Assembly (NCBI GenBank): GCA_016712865.1
Contig: JADJQH010000008.1
Coordinates: 1,240,001 to 1,304,000, forward strand
DNA: 64,000 nucleotides
Source: Dokdonella sp.
Lineage (GTDB): Bacteria; Pseudomonadota; Gammaproteobacteria; Xanthomonadales; Rhodanobacteraceae
Reading direction: 5' to 3'
Of this stretch, positions 34,545-42,986 are shown in pieces (positions within the stretch are counted from its first letter, which is position 1; the number at the start of each line of letters is the position of its first letter). A program made the translations under genes and the position numbers. The notes under the pieces were generated by a model. That model was not told where the DNA came from. It saw only the letters and a list, made by a program, of their open reading frames with translations, and did not search any database.

Positions 34545-35216
34545 ATGATCACCGTTCACCACCTCGACAACTCGCGTTCGCAACGGATCCTCTGGTTGCT
34601 GGAGGAGCTGGGTCTTGCTTACGAGATCGTCCAGTACCGGCGAGACCCCAAGACCCTGCTTGCGCCTGCCTCGTTGCGTGCGATCCATCCGCTGGGCAAG
34701 GCGCCGGTGCTGGTCGATGGTGAAAACACGTTGGCCGAGTCCGGCGCCATCATCGAATACCTGGTGGATCGATACGGCGAGGCCACCCTCAAGCCGCAGG
34801 CAGATTCCGCCGCGCGACTTCGCTACACCTACTGGTTGCATTACGCGGAAGGTTCGGCCATGCCGCCCTTGCTGCTCAATCTGGTGTTTTCGCGCATGCG
34901 CAGTGCGCCGATGCCTTTCTTCGTGAAGCCGGTGGCGAAGGCGCTGGCTGGCAAGGTGCTGAGCCAGTTCGTCGAACCGCAATTGCGTCAGCATCGCGAC
35001 TATCTGGAGGGCGAGATGTCCCGTCACGCCTGGTTTGCCGGCGAAGCATTCAGCGCAGCAGATATCCAGATGAGTTTTCCCATCGAGGCGATGAAGGCGC
35101 GTGGAGTCATCGATGCAGGACAACCCCGACTGATTGACTGGCTTGCGCGCATCCACGCGCGTCCGGCTTACCAGCGTGCACTGGAGCGAGGCGGTCCATT
35201 CGATGTGCTGCGTTGA
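34545..35216 (+). CDS. glutathione S-transferase
   Basis: 223 residues from ATG 34545, preceded by AGGCGGA 9 nt upstream; the frame is open further upstream but without GST sequence. The thioredoxin-like N-domain begins ITVHHLDNSRSQRILWLLEELG, has the cis-proline in GKAPVLVDG and the glutathione-binding ESGAIIEYLVDRYG. The helical C-domain has FSAADIQMSF, the usual N-capping motif. It conjugates glutathione to electrophiles or acts as a peroxidase. The Ser in LDNSRS fits bacterial beta/theta-like forms. A diguanylate cyclase gene follows after 33 bp on the same strand and may be cotranscribed. Confidence 0.9.
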   Translation: MITVHHLDNSRSQRILWLLEELGLAYEIVQYRRDPKTLLAPASLRAIHPLGKAPVLVDGENTLAESGAIIEYLVDRYGEATLKPQADSAARLRYTYWLHYAEGSAMPPLLLNLVFSRMRSAPMPFFVKPVAKALAGKVLSQFVEPQLRQHRDYLEGEMSRHAWFAGEAFSAADIQMSFPIEAMKARGVIDAGQPRLIDWLARIHARPAYQRALERGGPFDVLR

Positions 35217-35249
35217 TCTCACTTTCAAGTTGTACGTCAGGACCTGGCA

Positions 35250-36326
35250 TTGAACGCAATGCCGGATGTCTGGAGCATGTCCGCCGTCTTGATCAATGCG
35301 GCTGCGCTGCTGTTGGCGCTCGGCTTCCGGCGCAATCGTGCCGTCGTTTTGCTGGCCATCCTGACCGCCGGCGCCCTGGCCCTGTCGAATGCATGGTCAG
35401 CCTTGCCGATCGCGCGTGGCCTCGATGCCATTCGCATGTTCACGCCCTGGCTGTTGCTGATTGCGGTGGCTCTGCCGGAGCGACGCCTTTTGGCGAGGCG
35501 CAACCTGATGGTGCTCGGCGGACTGCTGCTTGCGAGCTGGCTCACGCTGGCCGCGCCCGCGCATGTCTGGTCGGGACTGCGCGATGCATTGCCATTGGGC
35601 CTGATTGCACAAGAACCCGGCAAGCTGGCCGCGATCCTCGTGCTGCTGGCGGCCCTGGTTTGTTTCCTGCGCGGCATCTCGAGCCGGCTCATGCTGGACT
35701 GGATGCTGGGTGTCGCGCTGGTTCTGACCAGCATCGCATTGCTGCCGGCAGTTCCATCCACAGCCAAACACACATTGCTGGCACTCGCAGGTGCATCGGC
35801 CGTGATCGGGATCTTGCATGCGTCTTATCGCATGGCTTTCGTCGACGGATTGGCCGGCTTGCCCAATCGACGTTCACTGGATGAGGCGCTGGCCCGGATA
35901 TCCGGAGATTTTGCCCTGGCCATGGTGGATATCGACCACTTCAAGCAATTCAACGACAAGTACGGACATGCCATCGGAGATCGCGCGTTGCGCGCGGTTG
36001 CCGCGCGTTTGCGCAACTTGCGCGGCGTGCGCGCCTTCCGCTACGGCGGCGAGGAGTTCTGCCTGCTGTTCGGGGCAGGGCAGAAACGCAATGCCCGCGA
36101 AATCTGCGAGAACCTGCGCACCGAGATTGCCGACATGCGCCTGCCGATCCGCTCGCGCAACAGCAAGCAAAAGTCGACCACGCGAACCCTGATAAAGCTC
36201 ACCATCAGCATCGGCTTGGCCGAACGCGGTGCACGCCTGCGCAGCCCGCCCGACATGCTCATCGCCGCCGACAAGGCCCTGTACAAGGCCAAGGCGGCCG
36301 GACGCAACCGGGTGGTTATCCTTTGA
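35250..36326 (+). CDS. membrane-bound diguanylate cyclase (GGDEF)
   Basis: 358 residues from TTG 35250, which has AGGA 8 nt upstream; ATG 35259 is an alternative. About six transmembrane segments (residues ~10-185) form the sensor part without a recognised ligand domain. The GGDEF domain has DGLAGLPNRRSLDEAL, the metal-binding VDIDHFKQFND and the active-site loop RYGGEEF. The upstream RxxD inhibitory site is absent (the Asp position is Val), so product inhibition by c-di-GMP is not expected. A basic insertion SRNSKQKSTTRT precedes the last strand. It lies between GST and hemN; hemN has its own FNR-type site. Confidence 0.9.
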   Translation: MNAMPDVWSMSAVLINAAALLLALGFRRNRAVVLLAILTAGALALSNAWSALPIARGLDAIRMFTPWLLLIAVALPERRLLARRNLMVLGGLLLASWLTLAAPAHVWSGLRDALPLGLIAQEPGKLAAILVLLAALVCFLRGISSRLMLDWMLGVALVLTSIALLPAVPSTAKHTLLALAGASAVIGILHASYRMAFVDGLAGLPNRRSLDEALARISGDFALAMVDIDHFKQFNDKYGHAIGDRALRAVAARLRNLRGVRAFRYGGEEFCLLFGAGQKRNAREICENLRTEIADMRLPIRSRNSKQKSTTRTLIKLTISIGLAERGARLRSPPDMLIAADKALYKAKAAGRNRVVIL

Positions 36327-36346
36327 TCGAGACTGCGGTCGCGCGC

Positions 36347-36360
36347 TTGATCGGGGTCAA
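36347..36360 (+). promoter_or_regulatory. FNR/DNR-type box upstream of hemN
   Basis: TTGAT-CGGG-GTCAA. Its centre is 42 bp before the hemN ATG and a weak -10 box TAGTCT lies at 36383-36388. If bound at -41.5, transcription would start at about 36395, on the start codon. Confidence 0.7.
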
Positions 36361-36395
36361 GGCGGGGCTGCGACCGGCCGACTAGTCTGGCCGCC

Positions 36396-37796
36396 ATGGA
36401 AAATCGCGCAGCCCTGGTGGCCCCCCAATTCGATCGTGAGCTGATCGCCCGCTACGACGTGAACGCGCCGCGTTACACGTCCTATCCGACGGCCCTGCAT
36501 TTTCGCGACGACTTTTCGGAAGCGGATTTGTTCGACTGCATTCGTGCATCGAATGACGATCCCATTCCGCGCGACCTTTCCACATACATCCACGTTCCGT
36601 TCTGCCTGTCGCCCTGTTTCTACTGCGGTTGTGCGCGCATCATCACCCACGACAAGCGCAAGGCCGATACCTACCTGACCCGCCTTTACCGCGAGATCGA
36701 GCAAGTTGCGGCGCGCTTCGACCGCGATCGTCGCCTCGTGCAGCTGCATTTTGGTGGCGGTACACCGAACTTTCTCAACATCACCCAGATGCTGGAGCTG
36801 ATCGAATCCCTGGGGCGGCATTTCTCGTTCAGCCGCGATGCGGGGCGCGAGTTCGGAATCGAGCTGGATCCGCGTTTCTGCGATGGGGATTACGCGCGGC
36901 AGGTGGCGGAGGCGGGCATCAATCGGGTTTCCATTGGTGTGCAGGACTTCGATCCCGCGGTGCAGCAGGCGGTGAACCGCATCCAGAGCGTAGAGGAAAC
37001 TGCCGACGTGATGCAGGGTGCACGCAAGGGTGGCGTGCGCTCGATCAATCTTGACCTGATCTACGGGCTGCCGAAACAGACGCCGGAGGGTTTTGCGCGC
37101 ACGCTGGAACAGGTCATTGCACTCAAACCCGACCGCATCGCTGCCTACGGCTATGCGCACCTGCCGGAACGTTTCAAGGCCCAGCGCCAGATCGACAAGT
37201 ACGACCTGCCGGATGCAACTACCCGCCTGACCCTGCTGCAATCCTGCGTGTCGATGCTGACTGCCGCCGGTTATGTGCACATCGGCGTCGATCATTTTGC
37301 TCTACCGGGCGACGACCTGGCTCAGGCCCTGGTCAATGGCACCCTGCAGCGCAATTTCCAGGGCTATTCAACGCACGCGGCCTGCGACCTGATCGGTTTC
37401 GGCATGAGTGCCATCAGCCGCATCGCCAGGGGGTTCAGCCAGAACGCCAAGGACCTTCCCGGCTACTACATGGCTCTGGACAACGGGCGCCTGCCCGTGG
37501 CCCGGGGCAGGCTGCTCAGCGAGGACGACTTGCTGCGTTCCGATCTCATCCAGCAACTCATGTGCGGGGGCGTACTGGACATTCCCTCGTTTGAGGCACG
37601 ACATCCTGTAGAATTCGCTCATTATTTCCGGCAGTCGCTGGCCCGACTGCAGCCGCTGGTTGATGACGGACTCGTCACCTGTTCGTCGCAACGCATTGAA
37701 ACCACGGCGCGGGGCCAATTGCTGCTGCGGAACATTGCACAGTGTTTTGACGCATACATCGAAGGCTCGGACAACCGCTACTCGCGCGCAGTGTGA
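36396..37796 (+). CDS. hemN: oxygen-independent coproporphyrinogen III oxidase
   Basis: 466 residues, cytosolic radical-SAM enzyme that decarboxylates coproporphyrinogen III to protoporphyrinogen IX when oxygen is scarce. The cluster motif is CLSPCFYCGC (Cys-x3-Cys-x2-Cys plus the fourth family Cys). HFGGGTPNFL, the NLDLIYGLPKQTPEGF core and the C-terminal HemN domain (GFGMSAISRI, DLLRSDLIQQLMC) follow. The N-terminal RYDVNAPRYTSYPTALHF is the authentic HemN tripwire, distinguishing it from HemW-like proteins. No ribosome site is visible and the FNR-type box geometry predicts a leaderless message. It is followed after 24 bp by the fnr gene, a common pairing. Confidence 0.95.
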   Translation: MENRAALVAPQFDRELIARYDVNAPRYTSYPTALHFRDDFSEADLFDCIRASNDDPIPRDLSTYIHVPFCLSPCFYCGCARIITHDKRKADTYLTRLYREIEQVAARFDRDRRLVQLHFGGGTPNFLNITQMLELIESLGRHFSFSRDAGREFGIELDPRFCDGDYARQVAEAGINRVSIGVQDFDPAVQQAVNRIQSVEETADVMQGARKGGVRSINLDLIYGLPKQTPEGFARTLEQVIALKPDRIAAYGYAHLPERFKAQRQIDKYDLPDATTRLTLLQSCVSMLTAAGYVHIGVDHFALPGDDLAQALVNGTLQRNFQGYSTHAACDLIGFGMSAISRIARGFSQNAKDLPGYYMALDNGRLPVARGRLLSEDDLLRSDLIQQLMCGGVLDIPSFEARHPVEFAHYFRQSLARLQPLVDDGLVTCSSQRIETTARGQLLLRNIAQCFDAYIEGSDNRYSRAV

Positions 37797-37820
37797 GGGC
37801 GCGAGCAGAAGGGTTGCAGG

Positions 37821-38582
37821 ATGGGCTACAGCGAGAGTACCGGCGGTCGCAAGGCGGTGTTCAATCCGATCGCCGACGATGGCAATGAGTACAAGTTCTG
37901 CTCAACGTGCGCGTTCGGTTCGGTCTGCGTTGGCCATGGCGTCGACAAGATCGGCCTGACCGAGCTGCATTGCCTGGTCGAGCATGCCGGCCCCTTTCGT
38001 ACAGGCGATGCCATCTTCCGGCACGGGGACCGCTTCTCGGCGGTGTATGCCGTGCGCGCGGGAACCGTGAAGACTTCGCAGGTTGATCGCGAGGGCAGGG
38101 AGCTGATCCTCGGCTTCCATTTGCCGGGCGAGCTGATCGGCCTCAATGCAATCCACACCGAAATCTACCCCTGCGATGCCATCGCGCTGGAAACCGTGGA
38201 GGTCTGCCGGTTTTCGTTTCCCGCACTGGCCACCCTGGCCACGCGCATTCCGCAGATCCAGAAGGAACTGTTCCGGCGCCTGAGCAAGGACATCGGCGAT
38301 GCCAGCCAGCGCATCCAGGAGTCCACGGCCGACGAACGCCTGGCGGCATTCATCCTCAATCTGTGCGCGCGCTACGAAGCGCGCGGATTTGCGGCCAACG
38401 CATTGCGGCTTTCAATGCCGCGTAGCGACATCGCCAATTACCTGGGGCTTGCCGCGGAAACGGTGAGCCGCGTGCTGCGCAGGTTCCAGGATTCCGGGCT
38501 GCTGGTGGTGGAAGGTCGGGAAGTCAGCCTCAAGAACCCCGCCGGTCTGCGCGAGGTGGCGCGCAACATCCTCCCGGACTAA
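37821..38582 (+). CDS. fnr: FNR-type oxygen-sensing transcription factor
   Basis: 253 residues with a good AGAAGG site. N-terminal cysteines C27-x2-C30-x5-C36 have exactly the FNR/ANR spacing. With the internal Cys in IYPCDAIAL, which matches C122 of E. coli FNR, they would hold the oxygen-labile [4Fe-4S] cluster. The cyclic-nucleotide-like barrel (~45-150) and dimer helix lead to a helix-turn-helix whose recognition helix reads AETVSRVLRRF, keeping the Glu, Ser and Arg that read TTGAT half-sites. It is thus a strong candidate for acting on the five palindromes in this window. It is cotranscribed or nearly so with hemN. Confidence 0.95.
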   Translation: MGYSESTGGRKAVFNPIADDGNEYKFCSTCAFGSVCVGHGVDKIGLTELHCLVEHAGPFRTGDAIFRHGDRFSAVYAVRAGTVKTSQVDREGRELILGFHLPGELIGLNAIHTEIYPCDAIALETVEVCRFSFPALATLATRIPQIQKELFRRLSKDIGDASQRIQESTADERLAAFILNLCARYEARGFAANALRLSMPRSDIANYLGLAAETVSRVLRRFQDSGLLVVEGREVSLKNPAGLREVARNILPD

Positions 38583-38795
38583 TGACCAAGGATGGTCGGA
38601 ATGCAGGGTGGATCTTCGGGTTTCCACAGGGATCCCGGCCAGCGCGAGGCGGCCACGGTTGAATTGGCTGAGTGCCTCGCGATTTGGCAGCAAGCACGCA
38701 GGCGCCACATGCGCCATACGGTATGCCCGATGCGATTCGTCAACCGTCAGATTCCGTCGTCAGCGGCCAGCCATCGAGATTCAACGTAGACAGAC

Positions 38796-39875
38796 ATGAA
38801 CCAATCAGGCAACAGGCAATGGGCTCGCGAGGCCCTGGCCACATTGAAACGCGAGTCGGCACGTTCGGCGGACACACACCTGCTGAAGGTGGAGCTGCCC
38901 GGCTTCAGCGGCATCGATTTCTATTTCAAGGATGAAGCCTCGCACCCGTCCGGAAGCCTCAAGCATCGGCTGGCACGTTCGCTGTTCCTGTATTCCCTGT
39001 GCAATGGCCGCCTGCATCAGGGGCAGACCGTGGTGGATGCCTCATCGGGCAGCACCGCGATTTCCGAGGCCTGGTTTGCGCGCCTGCTTGGCTTGCCCTT
39101 CGTTGCGGTGATGCCGGCCTGCACGGCACCGGCCAAGATCCGCGACGTGCGTGCGTTGGGTGGGGAGTGTGATCTGGTGGAAGATCCGGGCCAGGTCCAT
39201 GCCCGCGCTGCCGAACATGCGCGCAACGGTGCCTGTCATCTGGATCAGTTTGGTCTTGCCGAACGCGCCACCGATTGGCGCGGCAACAACAACATCGCCG
39301 AGTCCATCCTCCGGCAAATGGAGGGAGAGCCGCATCCAACACCGCAGTGGATCGTGTGTGGCGTGGGCACCGGCGGCACGTCGGCAACCATTGGTCGCTA
39401 CCTGCGCTATCGCGGCCTGGAAACCCGCCTGTGTGTTGCAGAACCACAAGGTGCTGCGTTTGCCCGGGGCTGGCCAGGACGTGATCGGAACGTGCGCGCC
39501 AGCCAACCGACCTTGATCGAAGGCATCGGTCGTCCGCAGGTTGAAAAGAGCTTCATCTTCGAGGTGGTTGATGAGGTGATTGAAGTTGCGGACGCGGCAT
39601 CCATCGCCGCTGCCTGGGTCCTGCAAACCCTGCTGGGCCGGCGTTATGGCGGATCCTCGGGCACCAACCTGGTCGCCTGCCTGCAACTGGCTTGCGCGAT
39701 GCGCAAAGCCGGCCAAGGCGGCAGCATCGTCAGCTTGTTGTGCGATCACGGCGAACGCTACGCCGAGACCCTGTTCGATCCGAACTGGCTTGCCCGCCAG
39801 GGCGTTGAGTGTTCAGCCTGGGATGTGGCCTTGCGTGCAGTTCAGTGCGATGGCCAGTGGCGGCCACCCTGCTGA
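38796..39875 (+). CDS. PLP-dependent cysteine synthase-like enzyme (Cds1-type desulfhydrase?)
   Basis: 359 residues of the fold-type II PLP family. The cofactor Lys is in SGSLKHRLA (~53), the Asn-loop equivalent reads SSGSTAISEAW, and the phosphate cup is GVGTGGTSATIG. Compared with CysK/CysM it has a longer C-terminus containing YGGSSGTNLVACL and SLLCDHGERY. That pattern is shared with the cysteine-synthase-like group that includes L-cysteine desulfhydrase Cds1, so H2S or sulfide metabolism is possible; the assignment is tentative. It lies 213 bp after fnr on the same strand with its own upstream region and no clear FNR box. Confidence 0.75.
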   Translation: MNQSGNRQWAREALATLKRESARSADTHLLKVELPGFSGIDFYFKDEASHPSGSLKHRLARSLFLYSLCNGRLHQGQTVVDASSGSTAISEAWFARLLGLPFVAVMPACTAPAKIRDVRALGGECDLVEDPGQVHARAAEHARNGACHLDQFGLAERATDWRGNNNIAESILRQMEGEPHPTPQWIVCGVGTGGTSATIGRYLRYRGLETRLCVAEPQGAAFARGWPGRDRNVRASQPTLIEGIGRPQVEKSFIFEVVDEVIEVADAASIAAAWVLQTLLGRRYGGSSGTNLVACLQLACAMRKAGQGGSIVSLLCDHGERYAETLFDPNWLARQGVECSAWDVALRAVQCDGQWRPPC

Positions 39876-39967
39876 TGGCGGCGTGGCCGTGCCATGAGGT
39901 TGGGCGACGCTGATCAAGGTCCGTTCGCCCACCGGATGTCGAAGGGTGAGTACGTGGCGCCTCGAAT

Positions 39968-40352
39968 CCGTTCATGGTTCGACAGGCTCACCACGAACGG
40001 AGGGGGTGAGAGCCGTTCATGGTTCGACAGGCTCACCACGAACGGAAGGGGTGAGAGCCGTTCATGGTTCGACAGGCTCACCACGAACGGAGGGGGTGAG
40101 AGCCGTTCATGGTTCGACAGGCTCACCACGAACGGGTGATATGAAGGGCTCACCACGAACGGGTGATTTGAAGGGCTCACCACGAACGGAGGGGTGAGAG
40201 CCGTTTATGGTTCGACAGGCTCACCAAGAACGGAGGGGGTGAGAGCCGTTCATGGTTCGACGAGCTCACCACGAACGCAGGGGATGAGAGCCTTTCATGG
40301 TTCGACTGGCTCACCACGAACGGGTGATTTGAAGGGTTCACCATGAACGGAA
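39968..40352. repeat. tandem array of 45-bp hairpin units
   Basis: Units start CCGTTCATGGTTCGACAGGC and continue TCACCACGAACGG plus a purine-rich joiner GAGGGGGTGAGAG. Exact 45-bp steps occur at 39968, 40013, 40058 and 40103, then shortened (TGATTTGAAGGG joiners) and diverged units to about 40352. Each unit folds on CCGTTC..GGT / ACC..GAACGG. The same ends bound a longer element at 52532-52610. There is no spacer diversity, so it is not a CRISPR array. The wider gap 39876-40403 shows no gene. Confidence 0.9.
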
Positions 40353-40403
40353 CCGGCTCGATCGGCGTTGGCTTGTGGCAACGCCGATCCATTGACGCAT
40401 GGG

Positions 40404-40886
40404 TCAGTCGGACGCTGCGCTTGACCACAGCGGGTCATCGAACTGGCGCGGATAGTCGGCCACCGCATCGCGCATGGCGGCGATCGCGGCCATGTCGGCC
40501 GGATCCTTCTTCAACCTCTGCGCCGCCGATTGCAGCGGAATGATGATCTTGTGCAAGGCGGCGTCGGCATCCGCAGGCAACTTGCAGCGGGTGATGATGT
40601 AGGCAACGGCATCCTCGATCTTGCCGGCACGTTCGGCGGCCATGTTGGCCGGCATGTGTCCCATTTCGTGGTGGCGCAAATCATCCAGCGCGGCATGCAC
40701 GTCCGCCATGCCCTTGCGCAGGTCCGCATCAGCAGTCCAGCGTACGGACTGCGCGTCCGCTGCCGGTGCAGGCGCGTTGGTCTTGTGGTCATGGTGTTCA
40801 TGATCATGTGCCGGTGGCGCGCCTTGCACCGATGCGGCGAAGGCGAGCGTTGCGATGAGCACTGGGGCATGGCATGGCTTTGACAT
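40404..40886 (-). CDS. small His-rich periplasmic protein of unknown function, FNR-box linked
   Basis: 160 residues from ATG 40886, with AGAGGA 8 nt upstream. A signal peptide (~1-22, VLIATLAFAASVQG) is followed by a His/Asp cluster HDHEHHDHK near residues 26-34, a likely metal-binding tail. A helical domain then runs with HHEMGHMPANMAAERAG in its middle and a lone Cys in ITRCKLPAD. I do not recognise an established family. The palindrome at 40946-40959 is well placed for FNR-type activation, giving a predicted leader of about 25 nt. Together with the nnrS gene next door this suggests a role in copper or nitric-oxide handling during denitrification; that is inference. Confidence 0.75.
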   Translation of the reverse strand: MSKPCHAPVLIATLAFAASVQGAPPAHDHEHHDHKTNAPAPAADAQSVRWTADADLRKGMADVHAALDDLRHHEMGHMPANMAAERAGKIEDAVAYIITRCKLPADADAALHKIIIPLQSAAQRLKKDPADMAAIAAMRDAVADYPRQFDDPLWSSAASD

Positions 40887-40945
40887 GTGCAGAATCCTCT
40901 TTGGGGTGTATGGTCGCAGTTTGCCGCACATCCACCCATGCGACA

Positions 40946-40959
40946 TTGACCGTGGTCAA
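40946..40959 (-). promoter_or_regulatory. FNR/DNR-type box in the gap between the His-rich gene and nnrS
   Basis: TTGAC-CGTG-GTCAA, a perfect dyad in its arms. The centre lies 66 bp before the His-rich gene's ATG, which fits a class II site on the minus strand. It could also serve nnrS. Confidence 0.6.
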
Positions 40960-41004
40960 TTGGGCGCGCGTTGTGATCTCCCGAAGTTGCAAGGCCGCGC
41001 GGCA

Positions 41005-41018
41005 ATGATCTGAGTCAA
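41005..41018 (+). promoter_or_regulatory. FNR/DNR-type box upstream of nnrS
   Basis: ATGAT-CTGA-GTCAA, one mismatch from consensus. The centre is 41-42 bp before ATG 41053, with a weak -10 (CATCAT, 41041-41046) in between. Confidence 0.5.
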
Positions 41019-41052
41019 TGTGGGTGGTGCCAGGCGCAGGCATCATTGGCGG

Positions 41053-42387
41053 ATGAACGAACGCAGCGATTCAGGCAAGTCATTTCGTGGAGTGCCAATC
41101 CGCCTGGTGCGCGGGGAAGCAAGACCCGCGGATGAATCATCTGCCGATGTGGAGGATGTCCGATCCATGAAAGAAGTCCTTTCCGACCTGCCGAAGCTGT
41201 TCGCCAGTGCACCGCATCGCATGATGTTCTTCGCCGGCGCCACGGCAGTGATCGTATCCATGCTGTGGTGGGCGTGCTGGTTGGCTGCCAGCTGGTCGGG
41301 CCATGCGTTTCCGGTCGCACCCGTTCCGGCGGGTTGGGCACACGCCGTGTTGGCCCAGTACGGCATGCTGCCACCCTTCATCTTCGGTTTCCTGCTGACC
41401 GTTTTCCCGCGCTGGATGGGGCAGCCTGGACTGCAGCGCCGCCGCTACGTGCCCGTGTTCATCGGCATGTTTGCAGGCTATCTGCTCGCTCACCTCGGCC
41501 TGCTCGACCTGAAGCCGGTTTTGCTGCTTGGCCTTGGCATGATGCTGATGGGTTGGCTCGCCGCACTGCTGGCACTCGGCGGTGTGTTGCTGCGCGCGGG
41601 CGGCAAGGACGCGCATGCGCGAAGTTGTTTCGCGGCGTTGGTGCTTGGCTTCGCTGGATTGCTTTCGTTTGCGGCGTTTGTGCTCGGCGCACCGGCAAGC
41701 CTGGCCACGTTCTCGATCAAGGCAGGCAGTTTTGCCCTGTTGATTCCGGTGTATTTCACCGTGTGCCATCGCATGGTGCCGTTCTTCAGCGCCAACGTGG
41801 TGGGGCAGGGCTATCGCGTGTTCAAGCCGCGCTGGAGCCTGCCCCTGCTGTGGGTGCTGTTGCTTGCGCACCTCGCGCTGGACATGGCCAATCAACTGGC
41901 CCTCTTGTGGCTGGTCGATGTGCCGCTTGCGGCCCTGATCCTCGCTCATTGGGTCGGATGGCAACCGTGGAAGTGCCTGAAACCCGGATTGCTCGCCGCC
42001 CTGTATATCGCTTTCTTCTGGTTGTTCGTGGCGTTTGCCCTGTATGCCTTGCAGAGCGCCTTGTTCTTCTTCGATCAAGGGTTTCACTTCGCGCGCGCAC
42101 CGGTGCATGCCCTGACGGTCGGTTTTTTTGGCTCCATGCTGGTGGCCATGGTCACGCGCGTCACCCAGGGGCATTCCGGCCGTCCGCTGCAGATGGGCTG
42201 GATCCCCTGGCTGACCTTCGTCATGCTGCAAGGCGTTGCATTGGCCCGCATGTATGCCGAGATCACGCCCGAATCGGCACGCTGGCTGGTGATTGCCGCA
42301 TTCGGCTGGTTGCTGGCATTCCTGCCCTGGGTGCTGCGATCCTTGTGGATATTCCTGACCCCGCGCATCGATGGCCGGCCGGGCTGA
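41053..42387 (+). CDS. nnrS: NnrS family heme-copper membrane protein
   Basis: 444 residues from ATG 41053. ATG 41167, with GGAGG 10 nt upstream, would remove a polar 38-residue leader and is a real alternative. Twelve hydrophobic segments run from HRMMFFAGATAVIVSMLWW to the C-terminus. Conserved NnrS elements are visible: AQYGMLPPFIFGFLLTVFPRW, CHRMVPFFSANV and HALTVGFFGSMLVAMVTRVTQGHSGRPL, rich in His and Met that bind heme or copper. NnrS relieves nitric-oxide stress in denitrifiers, and its expression is usually FNR/NNR controlled, which agrees with the palindrome upstream. Divergent from the His-rich gene. Confidence 0.92.
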   Translation: MNERSDSGKSFRGVPIRLVRGEARPADESSADVEDVRSMKEVLSDLPKLFASAPHRMMFFAGATAVIVSMLWWACWLAASWSGHAFPVAPVPAGWAHAVLAQYGMLPPFIFGFLLTVFPRWMGQPGLQRRRYVPVFIGMFAGYLLAHLGLLDLKPVLLLGLGMMLMGWLAALLALGGVLLRAGGKDAHARSCFAALVLGFAGLLSFAAFVLGAPASLATFSIKAGSFALLIPVYFTVCHRMVPFFSANVVGQGYRVFKPRWSLPLLWVLLLAHLALDMANQLALLWLVDVPLAALILAHWVGWQPWKCLKPGLLAALYIAFFWLFVAFALYALQSALFFFDQGFHFARAPVHALTVGFFGSMLVAMVTRVTQGHSGRPLQMGWIPWLTFVMLQGVALARMYAEITPESARWLVIAAFGWLLAFLPWVLRSLWIFLTPRIDGRPG

Positions 42388-42463
42388 CCTGCTCGTCGTC
42401 GTGTTATTGATGCGGCCCGCACGCACGCACAGCCTGCCGTCGCAGTGTGGAGCTGGTTGCATT

Positions 42464-42490
42464 GGTAGAGCCGAGCTTGCTCGGCTGTCG
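42464..42490 (+). repeat. SMAG-like GTAG palindrome
   Basis: GGTAGAGCCGAGCTTGCTCG then GCTGTCG, identical over its core to 17185-17210. It lies between nnrS and sirB2 and could end the nnrS transcript. Confidence 0.75.
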
Positions 42491-42516
42491 AGTCTGCACA
42501 AAGAAGGACTGAACAG

Positions 42517-42918
42517 ATGATCGAGTTCTATCCCCAGATCAAGGCCGTGCACATCATCAGTGTCTTGCTGTCCGGAAGCCTTTTCACGATACGCGGCCTG
42601 CTCATGCTGATGCGTTCGCGCACGGTCAATGTGCCCGCCCTGCGTTACCTGTCCTACACCATCGACACCGTTCTGCTCATCAGTGCCCTGGTGCTTGTCG
42701 CCATCCTGCACGCCTATCCGTTCCAGCAGCACTGGCTCACCGTGAAAGTGTTGTTGCTGGTGGTGTACATCGTGCTCGGTACGTTGGCCCTCAAGCGCGC
42801 ACGCAGCCGCAGTGTGCAGGTGTGGTGCTACCTGGCCGCGCTGTGCGTGTTTGCCTTCATGGTCAGCGTGGCGCGCTCGCACAATCCGCTGGGACTGTTT
42901 GCCGCGCTGTTGTCCTGA
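42517..42918 (+). CDS. SirB2 family membrane protein
   Basis: 133 residues with AAGGA 9 nt upstream. Four transmembrane segments and the family patterns VKAVHIISVLLSGSLFTIRG, YTIDTVLLISALVL and HWLTVKVLLLVVYIVLG identify SirB2. The biochemical role of SirB2 is unknown; in Salmonella its locus influences invasion-gene expression. Homologues often sit beside heme or respiratory genes, consistent with the position here between nnrS and the denitrification porin, but no direct link is shown. It is separated from nnrS by a GTAG palindrome. Confidence 0.85.
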   Translation: MIEFYPQIKAVHIISVLLSGSLFTIRGLLMLMRSRTVNVPALRYLSYTIDTVLLISALVLVAILHAYPFQQHWLTVKVLLLVVYIVLGTLALKRARSRSVQVWCYLAALCVFAFMVSVARSHNPLGLFAALLS

Positions 42919-42986
42919 TCCGTGCGCAATTGCAGGTTCGGTGATCCGGCAATCACGCTGGCAACGGACGGGTTGCCAGGTATTCG

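Noticed and set aside
39894-40428. ORFs across the 45-bp array, and the idea of a CRISPR array
   Set aside because: Units follow one another with the same joiner and no unique spacers, and no cas genes are near. The ORFs exist only because 45 is divisible by three.
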